Made by a program: the position numbers and the translations under genes. From NCBI RefSeq assembly GCF_030824335.1, contig NZ_JAVBXX010000007.1, positions 186,001 to 250,000 of the forward strand: a stretch of DNA of 64,000 nucleotides, read 5' to 3'. Positions 9,832 to 19,036 of this stretch are shown here, one piece after another (the stretch's first letter is position 1; each line of letters starts with the position of its first letter). The notes beneath the pieces are model-generated. The model worked only from the letters and a program-made list of their open reading frames with translations. It was not told where the DNA came from and ran no database searches. The DNA is from Azonexus sp. (GTDB lineage Bacteria; Pseudomonadota; Gammaproteobacteria; Burkholderiales; Rhodocyclaceae).

Positions 9832-9950
9832 TGGTGGGTCTCTAGAAAATTAGTTCCGCGCGAAATATAGCATGCAGGAAACGATCCATATCGTTACAGA
9901 AAATCACAATTAAGCCGCATGACTCGGTCGTGAGGTGAAAAGGCCTGCGT

Positions 9951-9956
9951 TATACT
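9951..9956 (+). promoter_or_regulatory. Possible -10 box (TATACT) of rpoE
   Basis: A TATACT hexamer sits 37 nt before the rpoE ATG, in the 162-nt gap that separates it from the divergent nadB. No good -35 was found, and no clear sigma-E-type GGAACTT element was recognised, so autoregulation cannot be read from the sequence. Confidence 0.3.
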
Positions 9957-9993
9957 GAGCCTCAACAAGAACATTTCTCGGGAAACCAGAGCC

Positions 9994-10593
9994 ATGAGCG
10001 AGCGCGAGGTCGATCAATTGTTGGTCGAGCGGGCGCAAGGCGGCGATCAAGGCGCCTTCGACCAGTTAGTAAGCAAGTATCAGCGCAAGCTGGGTCGCTT
10101 GCTGTCGCGTTACATCCGCGATGCGGCTGAAGTGGAGGACGTTTCCCAGGAAGCTTTCATCAAGGCTTATCGTGCCTTGCCATCGTTCCGCGGTGATAGT
10201 GCTTTCTATACTTGGTTGTACCGGATCGGGATCAATACGGCAAAAAACTATCTCGTGTCTCAAGGGCGCAGGGCGCCAACGAGTACGGAGTTTGATGCTG
10301 ATGAGGCCGAAGGGTTTGAGGATGCCAGTCTGCTGCGCGATATCAATACGCCGGAAAGTCTGTTGATGTCGAAACAGATTGGGCAGACTGTGAACAGTGC
10401 AATGGATGCCTTGCCGGAAGAGTTGCGTACCGCGATTGTCTTGCGCGAAATCGAAGGTTTGTCCTATGAAGAAATCGCTGGTGTGATGAATTGCCCGATC
10501 GGCACCGTGCGTTCGCGAATTTTTCGTGCGCGTGAGGCGGTCGCCGGCAAACTTCGTCCCTTGCTCGACATCGCGCCGGATCGGCGTTGGTAA
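9994..10593 (+). CDS. rpoE: RNA polymerase sigma factor RpoE (ECF sigma-E/AlgU)
   Basis: A 199-residue ECF sigma factor. Region 2 (FDQLVSKYQRKLGRLLSRYI, DVSQEAFIKAYRALPSFRG, FYTWLYRIGINTAKN) and region 4 (LPEELRTAIVLREIEGLSYEEIA, CPIGTVRSRIFRAREAV) are intact. It matches the RpoE/AlgU group that controls envelope stress genes. The rseC and mucD genes follow at 12 nt and then a 4-nt overlap, but the anti-sigma gene rseA and its partner rseB are absent from the usual place between rpoE and rseC. Confidence 0.94.
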   Translation: MSEREVDQLLVERAQGGDQGAFDQLVSKYQRKLGRLLSRYIRDAAEVEDVSQEAFIKAYRALPSFRGDSAFYTWLYRIGINTAKNYLVSQGRRAPTSTEFDADEAEGFEDASLLRDINTPESLLMSKQIGQTVNSAMDALPEELRTAIVLREIEGLSYEEIAGVMNCPIGTVRSRIFRAREAVAGKLRPLLDIAPDRRW

Positions 10594-10605
10594 ATTGAGT
10601 CAAAA

Positions 10606-11067
10606 ATGAATCAGGAAGTGAATGTTGTCCGGGCTGTCGTCCGGCAGCTTGATGCCGGCGAGGCGCTGGTCGAAGTCGAGTCGGGTGGTTGCGGGCGTTG
10701 TCATGAAAAAGGCGGGTGTGGTGGACAGCACCTGACCCAGATGTTTTGCAGCGGTCCACGTCAATATCGGGTGGAAAATGCGCTTGGCGCAGCGCTTGGT
10801 GATCATGTGACCGTTGCGGTTGCTGCAGGCTCGTTACGGCGCAGCGCAAATCTGGCCTACGGTTTGCCGGTGTTGGTGCTGCTTGGCGGTGCGCTATGCG
10901 GCAATTGGTTGGCCGCTGATCTTGGTGCGATGGTTGGTGGTGTAGTGGGCCTGGTCGTGGCATTTGGGTTGGTCGTGCGAAAATCCGGGCGCGACGCTGG
11001 AAATTTTGACCATCGTCCCTACATTATTTCTCGTACGACACAGACACAGGAGGAGTGCAGTCAATGA
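10606..11067 (+). CDS. rseC: RseC/MucC family positive regulator of sigma-E
   Basis: A 153-residue protein with the cysteine cluster GGCGRCHEKGGCGG near residues 27-40, a further Cys in QMFCSG, and two hydrophobic helices at about 85-125 (LPVLVLLGGALCGNWL and MVGGVVGLVVAFGLVV). This is the layout of RseC, an inner-membrane protein associated with sigma-E control and SoxR reduction. It lies directly after rpoE, and its stop lies inside the ATGA that starts mucD. Confidence 0.85.
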   Translation: MNQEVNVVRAVVRQLDAGEALVEVESGGCGRCHEKGGCGGQHLTQMFCSGPRQYRVENALGAALGDHVTVAVAAGSLRRSANLAYGLPVLVLLGGALCGNWLAADLGAMVGGVVGLVVAFGLVVRKSGRDAGNFDHRPYIISRTTQTQEECSQ

Positions 11068-12485
11068 AACGTTTCTTCGCTCTTTTTTCTCTGCTTTTTG
11101 TTTTCGGTTTGGCGCAGGCCCAAATGCGTGGTTTGCCGGATTTTACCGAGCTGGCCGAAAAGCAGGGGCCAGCAGTAGTCAATATCAGTACGACACAAGT
11201 AACGCGTGGCCAGACGCAGGCTCTGCCTTTTCCAATGGATCCGAACGATCCGGCATTTGAGTTGTTCAAACGGTTTTTTCCGCGCATGCCAGGTGGCACC
11301 GAGCCGCGTGAATTCGAAAATAAATCGCTTGGCTCGGGCTTCATCATCAGTAGCGATGGCTATCTCCTGACCAACGCTCATGTGGTTGATGGCGCTGATG
11401 AAGTGACGGTTCGTCTGACTGATAAGCGCGAATTCAAGGCCAAGACCATCGGGGCTGATAAACGGACCGATGTTGCCTTGCTCAAGATCGAGGCCAGCGG
11501 CCTGCCGGCGGTCAAGCTGGCCGATGTTTCGCAACTCAAAGTGGGCGAATGGGTTATTGCCATTGGCTCGCCTTTCGGCTTTGACAATTCGCTGACTGCC
11601 GGGATTGTCTCGGCCAAGGGACGTTCCTTGCCGCAGGAGAATTACGTCCCGTTCATTCAAACCGACGTGGCGATCAATCCGGGGAATTCTGGTGGGCCGC
11701 TGTTCAACATGAAGGGCGAAGTGGTTGGCATCAATTCACAAATCTACAGCCGTAGCGGTGGATATATGGGGCTTTCCTTTGCTATTCCCATCGATGTGGC
11801 AATGGAAATTCAGCAACAACTGCGGTCGACCGGAAAAGTCAGTCGCGGGCGCTTGGGTGTGGTCATTCAGGAGGTCAGCAAGGAGCTTGCCGAATCTTTG
11901 GGATTGTCACGTCCGATGGGTGCGGTGATCAACTCGGTTGAGCGTGATGGTCCGGCCGAGAAGGCGGGTATCGAAGCTGGTGATGTGATTCTCAAATTTG
12001 ACGGCAAAGTGGTGAATAACTCAGCCGATTTGCCGCGGATGGTGGCTGTAACCAAGCCGGGTTCTCGCGCGACAGTGCAGATCTGGCGCAAGGGCAAGGT
12101 GCGCGATGTGGCGGTGCTTGTGGGGCAAATTGTCGAGGAAAAATCGGCCGCCCGCAGCGCGCGCGGTAATCGTGCGCCGGAACAGGCGGCCAATCGTCTG
12201 GGCTTGGTAGTGAGCGAGCTGACGCCGGAGCAGCGGCGGGAGATGCGCCTGGAGGGCGGTTTATTGATTGATGAGGTGCGCAGTGCGAGTGCGCGTGCCG
12301 ATTTGCGTCAGGGCGACATCATCATTGCCGTGATCAGTAAAGGCGCGACGACCGAGGTACGCAGCGTTGATCAGTTGAACCGGCTGCTGGCGACGTTTGA
12401 CAAGGCGGCCAGTGTCACCTTGTTGATCCGGCGTGGTGAAATGCAGACCTTCGTGACGATCAAGGGGTTGAATAGTGGGAGTTGA
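11064..12485 (+). CDS. mucD: Periplasmic serine endoprotease, DegP/MucD type
   Basis: A 473-residue HtrA protease with a signal peptide (MKRFFALFSLLFVFGLAQAQ), trypsin-like domain with His106 (TNAHVVDG), Asp136 (RTDVALL) and Ser209 (NPGNSGGP), and two PDZ domains from about 265 onward. It degrades misfolded periplasmic proteins under sigma-E control. ATG 11064 was preferred over GTG 11055 because AGGAGG at 11049-11054 is 9 nt upstream. It overlaps rseC by 4 nt and the next gene by 11 nt. Confidence 0.93.
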   Translation: MKRFFALFSLLFVFGLAQAQMRGLPDFTELAEKQGPAVVNISTTQVTRGQTQALPFPMDPNDPAFELFKRFFPRMPGGTEPREFENKSLGSGFIISSDGYLLTNAHVVDGADEVTVRLTDKREFKAKTIGADKRTDVALLKIEASGLPAVKLADVSQLKVGEWVIAIGSPFGFDNSLTAGIVSAKGRSLPQENYVPFIQTDVAINPGNSGGPLFNMKGEVVGINSQIYSRSGGYMGLSFAIPIDVAMEIQQQLRSTGKVSRGRLGVVIQEVSKELAESLGLSRPMGAVINSVERDGPAEKAGIEAGDVILKFDGKVVNNSADLPRMVAVTKPGSRATVQIWRKGKVRDVAVLVGQIVEEKSAARSARGNRAPEQAANRLGLVVSELTPEQRREMRLEGGLLIDEVRSASARADLRQGDIIIAVISKGATTEVRSVDQLNRLLATFDKAASVTLLIRRGEMQTFVTIKGLNSGS

Positions 12486-12720
12486 GTTGACCCTGATGAG
12501 TCGTGGTTACTGCCATCTCTGCCACGATATGGAGGTGGCATTGGCACCTTTGCTGGCCGAGTTTGGCGCGACGCTGTCGGTGCTGGATGTCGATGCCGAT
12601 CCGGTGCTTGAAGCGAAATACGACGAACTGGTGCCGGTATTGCTGCATGGCGAAATCGAACTCTGTCACTACTTCCTCGACGAGGCCAAAACCCGTGAAT
12701 ATTTAGCGGAAATCCGCTAG
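12475..12720 (+). CDS. Glutaredoxin-like thioredoxin-fold protein (DUF836)
   Basis: An 81-residue protein with a redox-type CHLC motif near the N-terminus (MSRGYCHLCHDME) and the cis-Pro element VPVLL. It fits the small glutaredoxin-like DUF836 family often found between mucD and lepA. The GTG at 12475 overlaps the mucD end; ATG 12496 is a possible alternative. A perfect short palindrome (7-nt arms, 12704-12719) spans its last codons. No partner substrate can be inferred. Confidence 0.8.
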   Translation: MGVELTLMSRGYCHLCHDMEVALAPLLAEFGATLSVLDVDADPVLEAKYDELVPVLLHGEIELCHYFLDEAKTREYLAEIR

Positions 12721-12744
12721 AATTCAGGGTCTTCCGAATTACTA

Positions 12745-12767
12745 GGGCGCCGTTCGCGCCCTTTTTT
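12745..12767 (+). terminator. Intrinsic terminator before lepA
   Basis: GGGCGC at 12745-12750 pairs with GCGCCC at 12756-12761 around a CGTTC loop and is followed by six T residues. It should end the rpoE-mucD transcript. The lepA ATG comes only 10 nt after the T-tract. Confidence 0.75.
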
Positions 12768-12777
12768 ACTGGCTGCA

Positions 12778-14568
12778 ATGGACCACATCAGAAACTTCTC
12801 CATCATCGCGCACATCGACCACGGCAAATCGACGCTGGCTGATCGCATCATCCATCTTTGTGGCGGCTTGTCCGACCGGGAAATGGAGGCGCAGGTGCTC
12901 GATTCGATGGATATCGAACGCGAACGCGGCATCACCATCAAGGCCCAGACAGCTGCGCTGCAGTACAAGGCACGCGACGGCAAGGTGTACAACCTGAACC
13001 TGATCGATACGCCGGGACATGTGGACTTCTCCTACGAAGTCTCGCGCTCGCTGTCGGCCTGCGAAGGTGCGTTGCTGGTCGTCGATGCCTCGCAGGGTGT
13101 TGAAGCGCAGACGGTAGCCAATTGCTACACCGCGCTCGAACTCGACGTCGAAGTGCTGCCGGTGCTGAATAAAATCGATCTGCCGTCGGCTGATCCGGAC
13201 AGCGCGCGTCAGGAAATCGAAGACGTGATCGGTATCGATGCGACCGATGCCGTGCTGTGCTCGGCCAAGACGGGTCTCGGCGTCGAGGACATTCTCGAAG
13301 CCGTGATTGCCCGCGTGCCGGCTCCCAGGGGCGATCTTTCGGCACCGCTGAAGGCGCTGATCATCGATTCGTGGTTCGACAATTACGTCGGCGTCGTCAT
13401 GCTGGTGCGCGTGGTTGATGGCGAGCTGAAGCCGAAGGACAAGCTGCAGTTCATGTCGACCGGCACCACCCAGCTGTGCGAGCAGGTCGGCGTATTCACG
13501 CCGAAGTCGCTGCAGCGTACTTCGCTGAAAGCCGGCGAGGTTGGTTTCGTGATTTCCGGGATCAAGGAACTGAAGGCCGCCAAGGTCGGCGACACGATTA
13601 CCCTGGCCGACCGCAAGGCGGCTGAACCGTTGCCGGGTTTCAAGGAAATCAAGCCACAGGTGTTCGCGGGTCTCTACCCGATCGAATCCAATCAGTACGA
13701 TTCACTGCGCGAAGCGCTGGAAAAGCTCAAGCTCAACGATGCTTCGCTGCAGTACGAGCCGGAAGTCTCGCAGGCGCTGGGCTTCGGCTTCCGTTGCGGC
13801 TTCCTCGGCCTGCTGCACATGGAAATTATCCAGGAGCGCCTGGAGCGCGAGTTCGACCAGGATCTGATCACCACTGCACCGACCGTCGTCTATGAAGTGG
13901 TCAATCGCGACGGTTCGATCATCCAGGTGGAAAATCCGGCCAAGTTACCTGAACTCAGCAAGGTTGAAGAGGTCCGCGAGCCGATCATCACCGCAACCAT
14001 CTTCGTACCGCAGGATTACCTGGGCAACGTCATCACGCTGTGTAACCAGAAGCGTGGCAGCCAGGTGGACATGCATTACCACGGCCGCCAGGTCAAGCTG
14101 ATCTATGAAATGCCGATGGCCGAAGTGGTCATGGATTTCTTCGACAAGCTGAAGTCCTGCTCCAAGGGCTATGCCTCGCTCGACTACGACTTCAAGGAAT
14201 ATCGCGCGGCCGATGTGGTCAAGCTCGACATCCTGATCAACAGCGAGAAGGTCGACGCGCTATCGCTGATCGTTCATCGTTCGAACTCCCAGTACCGTGG
14301 CCGTGAACTGGCGTCGAAGATGCGCGAACTGATTCCCCGGCAGATGTATGACGTCGCTATCCAGGCGGCGATCGGCTCGCACATCATCGCCCGCGAGAAC
14401 GTCAAGGCAATGCGCAAGGACGTGCTGGCCAAGTGTTACGGCGGCGACATCAGCCGCAAGAAGAAGCTGCTGGAAAAGCAGAAGGCCGGCAAGAAACGCA
14501 TGAAGCAGGTCGGTAGCGTGGAGATTCCACAGGAAGCCTTCCTGGCCGTATTGCGCGTCGATAACTGA
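12778..14568 (+). CDS. lepA: Elongation factor 4 (back-translocase LepA)
   Basis: A 596-residue translational GTPase. The start [23 protein letters not shown] contains the P-loop, followed by G2/G3 elements ([20 protein letters not shown]) and [10 protein letters not shown] (G4). The LepA-specific C-terminal domain ends in basic [19 protein letters not shown]. No clear Shine-Dalgarno lies before the ATG, which follows a terminator hairpin. lepB is 16 nt downstream, the classic lepA-lepB operon. Confidence 0.97.
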   Translation: MDHIRNFSIIAHIDHGKSTLADRIIHLCGGLSDREMEAQVLDSMDIERERGITIKAQTAALQYKARDGKVYNLNLIDTPGHVDFSYEVSRSLSACEGALLVVDASQGVEAQTVANCYTALELDVEVLPVLNKIDLPSADPDSARQEIEDVIGIDATDAVLCSAKTGLGVEDILEAVIARVPAPRGDLSAPLKALIIDSWFDNYVGVVMLVRVVDGELKPKDKLQFMSTGTTQLCEQVGVFTPKSLQRTSLKAGEVGFVISGIKELKAAKVGDTITLADRKAAEPLPGFKEIKPQVFAGLYPIESNQYDSLREALEKLKLNDASLQYEPEVSQALGFGFRCGFLGLLHMEIIQERLEREFDQDLITTAPTVVYEVVNRDGSIIQVENPAKLPELSKVEEVREPIITATIFVPQDYLGNVITLCNQKRGSQVDMHYHGRQVKLIYEMPMAEVVMDFFDKLKSCSKGYASLDYDFKEYRAADVVKLDILINSEKVDALSLIVHRSNSQYRGRELASKMRELIPRQMYDVAIQAAIGSHIIARENVKAMRKDVLAKCYGGDISRKKKLLEKQKAGKKRMKQVGSVEIPQEAFLAVLRVDN

Positions 14569-14584
14569 GAACCGAACAAACCCG

Positions 14585-15397
14585 ATGAATTTTGCCCTGA
14601 TCCTCCTTGTCCTGGTTGTCCTGACCGGCATTCTTTATGCGGTCGACATCCTGAAATTCCGGAAATTGCGCGCTGCCAATGACAAGCAGCCATTGTGGGT
14701 GGAGTGGGGCGCCGATTTCTTCCCGGTCATCCTGATCGTCTTCGTCCTCCGCTCCTTCCTGTTCGAACCGTTCAAGATTCCCTCGGGATCGATGATTCCG
14801 ACGCTGCTGGTCGGCGACTTCATCCTGGTCAACAAGTTCGCCTACGGCATCCGCCTGCCGGTGATCAACACCAAGATCATCGACATCAACGAACCGCAGC
14901 GTGGGGATGTCATGGTCTTCCGTTACCCGGAAGATCCTTCATTGGATTACATCAAGCGGGTGGTCGGCCTGCCAGGCGATACTGTGGCCTATCAGAATAA
15001 GAAGCTCAGCATCAACGGCAACCCTGTCAAAACTGAACAGCTCGCCGATTTTTTGCACACCGAGCGGCTTTATTACTCCGAGCAGTACTCGGAAAAGCTG
15101 GGTGACGTCGAACATCGGATGCTTAATGATGCCGATGCGCCAGCGTTTATCCCCGGGGTGAGCGCCTTTCCTCATCGGGAGAATTGCACCTACAATGCAA
15201 GTGGCGTGATTTGCAAGGTGCCGGCAGGGCATTACTTCATGATGGGTGATAATCGCGACAACAGCCGTGACAGTCGGGCCTGGGGATTCGTTCCTGAGGA
15301 AAATATTGTCGGCAAGGCTTTTTTTGTCTGGTTGCATATGGAATCTCTTATTCCGCCCAGGGATTGGGACTTCTCCCGTATTGGTTCCTTCAAGTAA
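14585..15397 (+). CDS. lepB: Signal peptidase I
   Basis: A 270-residue inner-membrane protease that removes signal peptides. Two hydrophobic segments at about 3-20 and 46-60 precede Ser69 of the PSGSM motif; the general base Lys124 lies in DYIKRVVGLPGD. The GDNRDNSRDSR box near residue 220 is complete. It belongs to the lepA-lepB-DUF4845-rnc-era-recO run with short gaps. Confidence 0.96.
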   Translation: MNFALILLVLVVLTGILYAVDILKFRKLRAANDKQPLWVEWGADFFPVILIVFVLRSFLFEPFKIPSGSMIPTLLVGDFILVNKFAYGIRLPVINTKIIDINEPQRGDVMVFRYPEDPSLDYIKRVVGLPGDTVAYQNKKLSINGNPVKTEQLADFLHTERLYYSEQYSEKLGDVEHRMLNDADAPAFIPGVSAFPHRENCTYNASGVICKVPAGHYFMMGDNRDNSRDSRAWGFVPEENIVGKAFFVWLHMESLIPPRDWDFSRIGSFK

Positions 15398-15407
15398 GGA
15401 GAAAATA

Positions 15408-15758
15408 ATGAAAAATCAACGTGGTGTTGCGCTTTCCGGCTTGATGTTCTGGGGTGTTGTTTGCATCATGCTCGCAGTGTTGGGCATGCGGGTGGCACCA
15501 AGCGCCATCGAGTTTTACAAAATAAAAGCAGATACCAAGGCGGTGGTTGAGCAAGCTTCGCCTGATGCAACGGTGGCCGATCTGCGCCGTGCTTTTTCAA
15601 AGTTTGCCGAAGTTGACCATCTCGATTTCTCTCCAAACCAGCTCGATATTTACAAGGAGCGCGGACAGATCGTTATTGCATTTGCTTACGAGAAGCGGAT
15701 TCCGCTATTTGCGAATGTCAGTCTGGTGATCGATTACAAGGGGTCCACCGCGGAGTAA
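15408..15758 (+). CDS. DUF4845 family membrane protein
   Basis: A 116-residue protein with one N-terminal hydrophobic helix (LSGLMFWGVVCIMLAVLGM) and a soluble remainder, resembling a pilin-like or anchored periplasmic fold. DUF4845 proteins sit between lepB and rnc in many beta- and gammaproteobacteria, but their function is unknown to me. ATG 15408 has AAGGAG 7 nt upstream. The next gene starts 2 nt after the stop. Confidence 0.82.
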   Translation: MKNQRGVALSGLMFWGVVCIMLAVLGMRVAPSAIEFYKIKADTKAVVEQASPDATVADLRRAFSKFAEVDHLDFSPNQLDIYKERGQIVIAFAYEKRIPLFANVSLVIDYKGSTAE

Positions 15759-15760
15759 GC

Positions 15761-16429
15761 ATGACCGCGCAGACCATAGCCCAAGGTATCGGCCATCATT
15801 TTTCCGATCCCGCCCTGTTGCGCACGGCGCTAACGCACCGCAGTTTCGGTACGCCAAATAACGAGCGCCTGGAGTTTCTCGGCGATGGCATTCTCGATTG
15901 CGTGATTGCCGCAGCCCTTTACCACCGTTTTCCCGATCTGCCCGAAGGTGATTTGTCCCGGTTGCGGGCCAATCTGGTGCGCCAGGAAACTTTGCATGCA
16001 CTGGCTTTGCAGCTGGATATCGGCAATCACCTGCACCTGGGTGAAGGCGAATTGAAGAGCGGTGGAGCAAGTCGTCCGTCCATGCTGGCTGATGCGCTGG
16101 AGGCCTTGTTTGGCGCCGTTTACCTGGATGCCGGTTTCGATGCGGCGAGCGAAGTCATCATTCGGCTTTACGCGAGCTTGCTGGACTCCTTGAAGCCCGG
16201 CCAATTCCAGAAAGATGCAAAGACCCGTTTGCAGGAATTCCTGCAAGGGCGCAAGAAAGCCTTGCCGCGCTACCGGTTGCTTGAAACCAGCGGTGCGGCG
16301 CATCTGCAGTCTTTTGTCGTTGCCTGCGAGATCGATCAACCGGCGGTCCGTACGACTGGTACCGGCAACAGCCGGCGTATTGCCGAACAAAATGCGGCCG
16401 AACAGGCCCTGAAAGCACTGAATACATGA
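15761..16429 (+). CDS. rnc: Ribonuclease III
   Basis: A 222-residue endonuclease for double-stranded RNA that processes rRNA precursors. The signature [13 protein letters not shown] supplies the metal-binding acidic residues, with the second set in [19 protein letters not shown] double-stranded-RNA-binding domain follows from about residue 150 ([17 protein letters not shown]). It overlaps era by 4 nt, the standard rnc-era arrangement. Confidence 0.96.
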   Translation: MTAQTIAQGIGHHFSDPALLRTALTHRSFGTPNNERLEFLGDGILDCVIAAALYHRFPDLPEGDLSRLRANLVRQETLHALALQLDIGNHLHLGEGELKSGGASRPSMLADALEALFGAVYLDAGFDAASEVIIRLYASLLDSLKPGQFQKDAKTRLQEFLQGRKKALPRYRLLETSGAAHLQSFVVACEIDQPAVRTTGTGNSRRIAEQNAAEQALKALNT

Positions 16430-17310
16430 CCCAATACCATTCCGGCTACATTGCCATCGTCGGTCGTCCCAACGTCGGCAAGTCCACGCTGCTCAATCAC
16501 CTGATTGGTGAGAAGATCAGCATCGTTTCGCGCAAGGCGCAGACGACGCGGCACCGTGTGACCGGCATCCTGACCGATGAGGCTTCGCAGTTCGTTTTCG
16601 TCGATACCCCAGGTTTTCAGACCAAGTATTCCAATGCACTGAACCGGGCGATGAACCGTGGCGTGACACAGACCTTGAGTGACGTCGATGTTGTGCTCTT
16701 TGTCGTCGAAGCCGGTCGTTACGATGCCAAGGACAAGGCAGTCGTGCGTTTGTTGCCGAAGGACAGGCCGGTGATTCTGGTGGTCAATAAAACTGATTTG
16801 CTGAAGGATCGCACGGCTTTGCTACCGTATCTGGCGGAAGTTTCTGCCGACTTCGACTATGCTGCCGTAGTCCCGGTCAGTGCCGCCAAGGGCCGGCAGA
16901 CCAAGGATTTACTCGATGAAGCCCGGAAACATCTGCCCAACGAGGGCCTGATGTTCCCCGAAGATGATTTGACGGATAAAAGTGAGCGTTTTCTGGCTTC
17001 GGAATACATCCGGGAAAAGGTTTTCCGTCTGATGGGCGATGAATTGCCCTACGCCACCGCCGTCGAGATCGAGAAATTTGAAACGGAAGGCAATCTGCGC
17101 CGGATTTTCGCCGCCATCGTGGTCGACCGCGAGGGACACAAGGCCATCGTCATCGGCAAAGGCGGTGATTCGTTGAAACGTATTGCCAGTGAAGCCCGGC
17201 AAGACATGGAGCGGCTGTTTGGCGGCAAGGTCTATCTCGAAATCTGGGTCAAGGTGAAGTCGGGCTGGAATGACGATGAACGCCTGCTGAAGAGCCTCGG
17301 CTACGAGTAA
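16426..17310 (+). CDS. era: GTPase Era
   Basis: A 294-residue GTPase needed for 16S rRNA maturation and 30S assembly. [12 protein letters not shown] (G1), DTPGFQTK (G3) and NKTD (G4) are present, followed by a KH RNA-binding domain with [12 protein letters not shown] near residue 240. It overlaps rnc by 4 nt, and recO begins 3 nt after its stop. Confidence 0.96.
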   Translation: MTQYHSGYIAIVGRPNVGKSTLLNHLIGEKISIVSRKAQTTRHRVTGILTDEASQFVFVDTPGFQTKYSNALNRAMNRGVTQTLSDVDVVLFVVEAGRYDAKDKAVVRLLPKDRPVILVVNKTDLLKDRTALLPYLAEVSADFDYAAVVPVSAAKGRQTKDLLDEARKHLPNEGLMFPEDDLTDKSERFLASEYIREKVFRLMGDELPYATAVEIEKFETEGNLRRIFAAIVVDREGHKAIVIGKGGDSLKRIASEARQDMERLFGGKVYLEIWVKVKSGWNDDERLLKSLGYE

Positions 17311-17313
17311 ACC

Positions 17314-18045
17314 ATGAACCACCAGCGCAGCAAGGTGGACGGCCAGCCGGCCTTCGTGTTGCACAGTTATCCTTATCGGGAAACCAGCCTGATTGTTGAA
17401 GTGTTTACCCGCGACTTCGGGCGCATGGCGCTTTTGGCCCGTGGTGCCCGTCGACCGCGTGCCGCCATCCGCGGTCTGTTGATGGGCTTCCAGCCGCTGG
17501 AACTGGGCTGGGCTGGCAAGGGCGATGTGTTGACCTTGATGAAAGCCGAGTGGCAGGGCGGGCAACCCTTGCTGGCAGGTGAGGCGCTGTTTTGCGGCTA
17601 CTACCTGAACGAACTGCTGATGCATCTGCTACCCCGTGAAGATGCCCACGAAACGCTTTTTGCCCGTTATACCGAGATGCTGCAGCATCTGGCCGCCGAT
17701 GCCTCAGGCAAGCTACGCGAAGCCGACCTGCGCAGTTTCGAAAAAGCACTGCTTGAAGAGCTCGGCTATGGTTTGACGCTGGAATACGATGCAGCCGGTC
17801 AGCCGATCAGTGCCGATGCCTTCTACACCTATCGCATGGAACAGGGGCCGGTACGTCTGGAGCACGCAGCCGAGGCCGCTCAGGTGGTACGCGGCAAGAC
17901 CTTGCTTGATCTGCATGGCGAAAATTTCTCCGATCCGCGCTCAAGGGCTGAAGCCAAAGCCCTGATGCGGACGTTACTGGCCTACTATCTGGATGGCAAG
18001 GAACTCGAAACCCGAAAGATATTCAAGGATTTGCAGGAGCTGTGA
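17314..18045 (+). CDS. recO: DNA repair protein RecO
   Basis: A 243-residue RecFOR-pathway protein. It has the N-terminal OB-fold segment FVLHSYPYRETSLIVEVFTRDFGRMALLARGARRPRA, then the helical region with FCGYYLNELLMHLLPREDAHETLF. RecO anneals SSB-coated single strands and helps load RecA. Start, length and position after era are typical. Its stop abuts that of the opposite-strand protease at 18046. Confidence 0.93.
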   Translation: MNHQRSKVDGQPAFVLHSYPYRETSLIVEVFTRDFGRMALLARGARRPRAAIRGLLMGFQPLELGWAGKGDVLTLMKAEWQGGQPLLAGEALFCGYYLNELLMHLLPREDAHETLFARYTEMLQHLAADASGKLREADLRSFEKALLEELGYGLTLEYDAAGQPISADAFYTYRMEQGPVRLEHAAEAAQVVRGKTLLDLHGENFSDPRSRAEAKALMRTLLAYYLDGKELETRKIFKDLQEL

Positions 18046-18783
18046 TCACGCTGGGCGCTCGGTCAGCTTGAGCAGTATGTCGGCGTACCAGGCGCCGTTC
18101 AGTCCCAATGCCTCGTCCTTGATCAGATCGCGATTGCCGACATCAAAACGCGAGGAATGAATCCCCAGCAGCATCCAGGGCAAGTCACCGTGTGCTGGCA
18201 GCGGTTCGGTGATGCGCATTATCACTGGTGCGCCGCTGCTGCCGCGATGGGTTCGCGCATCGGTCAGGAAGAATCCCTCGCCCTGAAAGCGCAGACCGAA
18301 TGACGAAGCGATGATGGCATGGCGAACGACTGGCGTGTGATGCAGTGCATCATGGAAGCCGAGTGGGAAACCGACGATAAGCAACGATGAGCCCACCTCA
18401 ACTTGCGCCAGGCTGCTCAGCAGGTGTCGTGGACTGAAGGCACGATAAACGGCCGTTTTAGGCAAGGCCTTGCGATCAATTTCAACGACAGCGACATCGA
18501 TGACGCCGGCAGCATCGCTGCCATGACGCCAGAGACTTTTGCCGTCGCGGTACAGCGGGATGGAAAATCCGGTGGATTCGGCGATGTTTTCGGCATTGAT
18601 GTGCAGCTCGATTTCTATCCGGTCCGGATAATGTTTGCTGCTTTTGCTGAACAGCACATGGCGGCTGGTAACCAGAAACAAGCGCTCGTCACGCTCAAAG
18701 AAAAAGCCGCTGGCGTTGGTCAGCAGTGAGCTCTGGCTGTACGTCGAGATGCGGGCAGCGGTTAGCAGAATGGGTTCGATCAT
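18046..18783 (-). CDS. Trypsin-like peptidase domain protein
   Basis: A 245-residue protein with the chymotrypsin-fold triad in order: His in LVTSRHVLF, Asp in VIDVAVVEID and Ser in THRGSSGAPV. No N-terminal signal peptide or membrane helix is visible from the chosen ATG at 18783 (MIEPILLTAARIST), so it may act in the cytoplasm. A longer frame to 18912 has a low-complexity N-terminus and was rejected. Target and role unknown. It stands alone between recO and the divergent pdxJ. Confidence 0.75.
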   Translation of the reverse strand: MIEPILLTAARISTYSQSSLLTNASGFFFERDERLFLVTSRHVLFSKSSKHYPDRIEIELHINAENIAESTGFSIPLYRDGKSLWRHGSDAAGVIDVAVVEIDRKALPKTAVYRAFSPRHLLSSLAQVEVGSSLLIVGFPLGFHDALHHTPVVRHAIIASSFGLRFQGEGFFLTDARTHRGSSGAPVIMRITEPLPAHGDLPWMLLGIHSSRFDVGNRDLIKDEALGLNGAWYADILLKLTERPA

Positions 18784-18909
18784 TGGCGGGCTCGCAGGCA
18801 AAGGGGGAATATTCGGGAGAAACAAGCGATGGCAAGCTTGCCGCAATTGGGGGCAGCGGGGTAACGCCCCAAGCGTAGCCGGAATTTCTTGGTAGCGGGG
18901 TTTAGATTG

Positions 18910-18933
18910 CATGGCCGCATGGCCGCATGGGCG
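18910..18933. repeat. Short tandem repeat (8-bp unit, three copies)
   Basis: CATGGCCG is repeated twice and followed by CATGGGCG in the 253-nt gap between the protease gene and pdxJ. The rest of that gap holds no open gene that I can support; a TAAAAT hexamer at 18971-18976 could be a -10 box for pdxJ, but no -35 is evident. Confidence 0.6.
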
Positions 18934-19036
18934 AAATCCCTTGCTCGTCCCACGGCTTATCGACTCAGGCTAAAATGCCGGCCGATAAGTGCGACACAAA
19001 ATTATTCGTTTCAGACACAAAAGGAATATCTCCCAG

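Noticed and set aside
9860..9920. Sigma-E-type promoter for rpoE
   Set aside because: GGAAAC near 9876 is followed by no recognisable -10 partner at the right distance.
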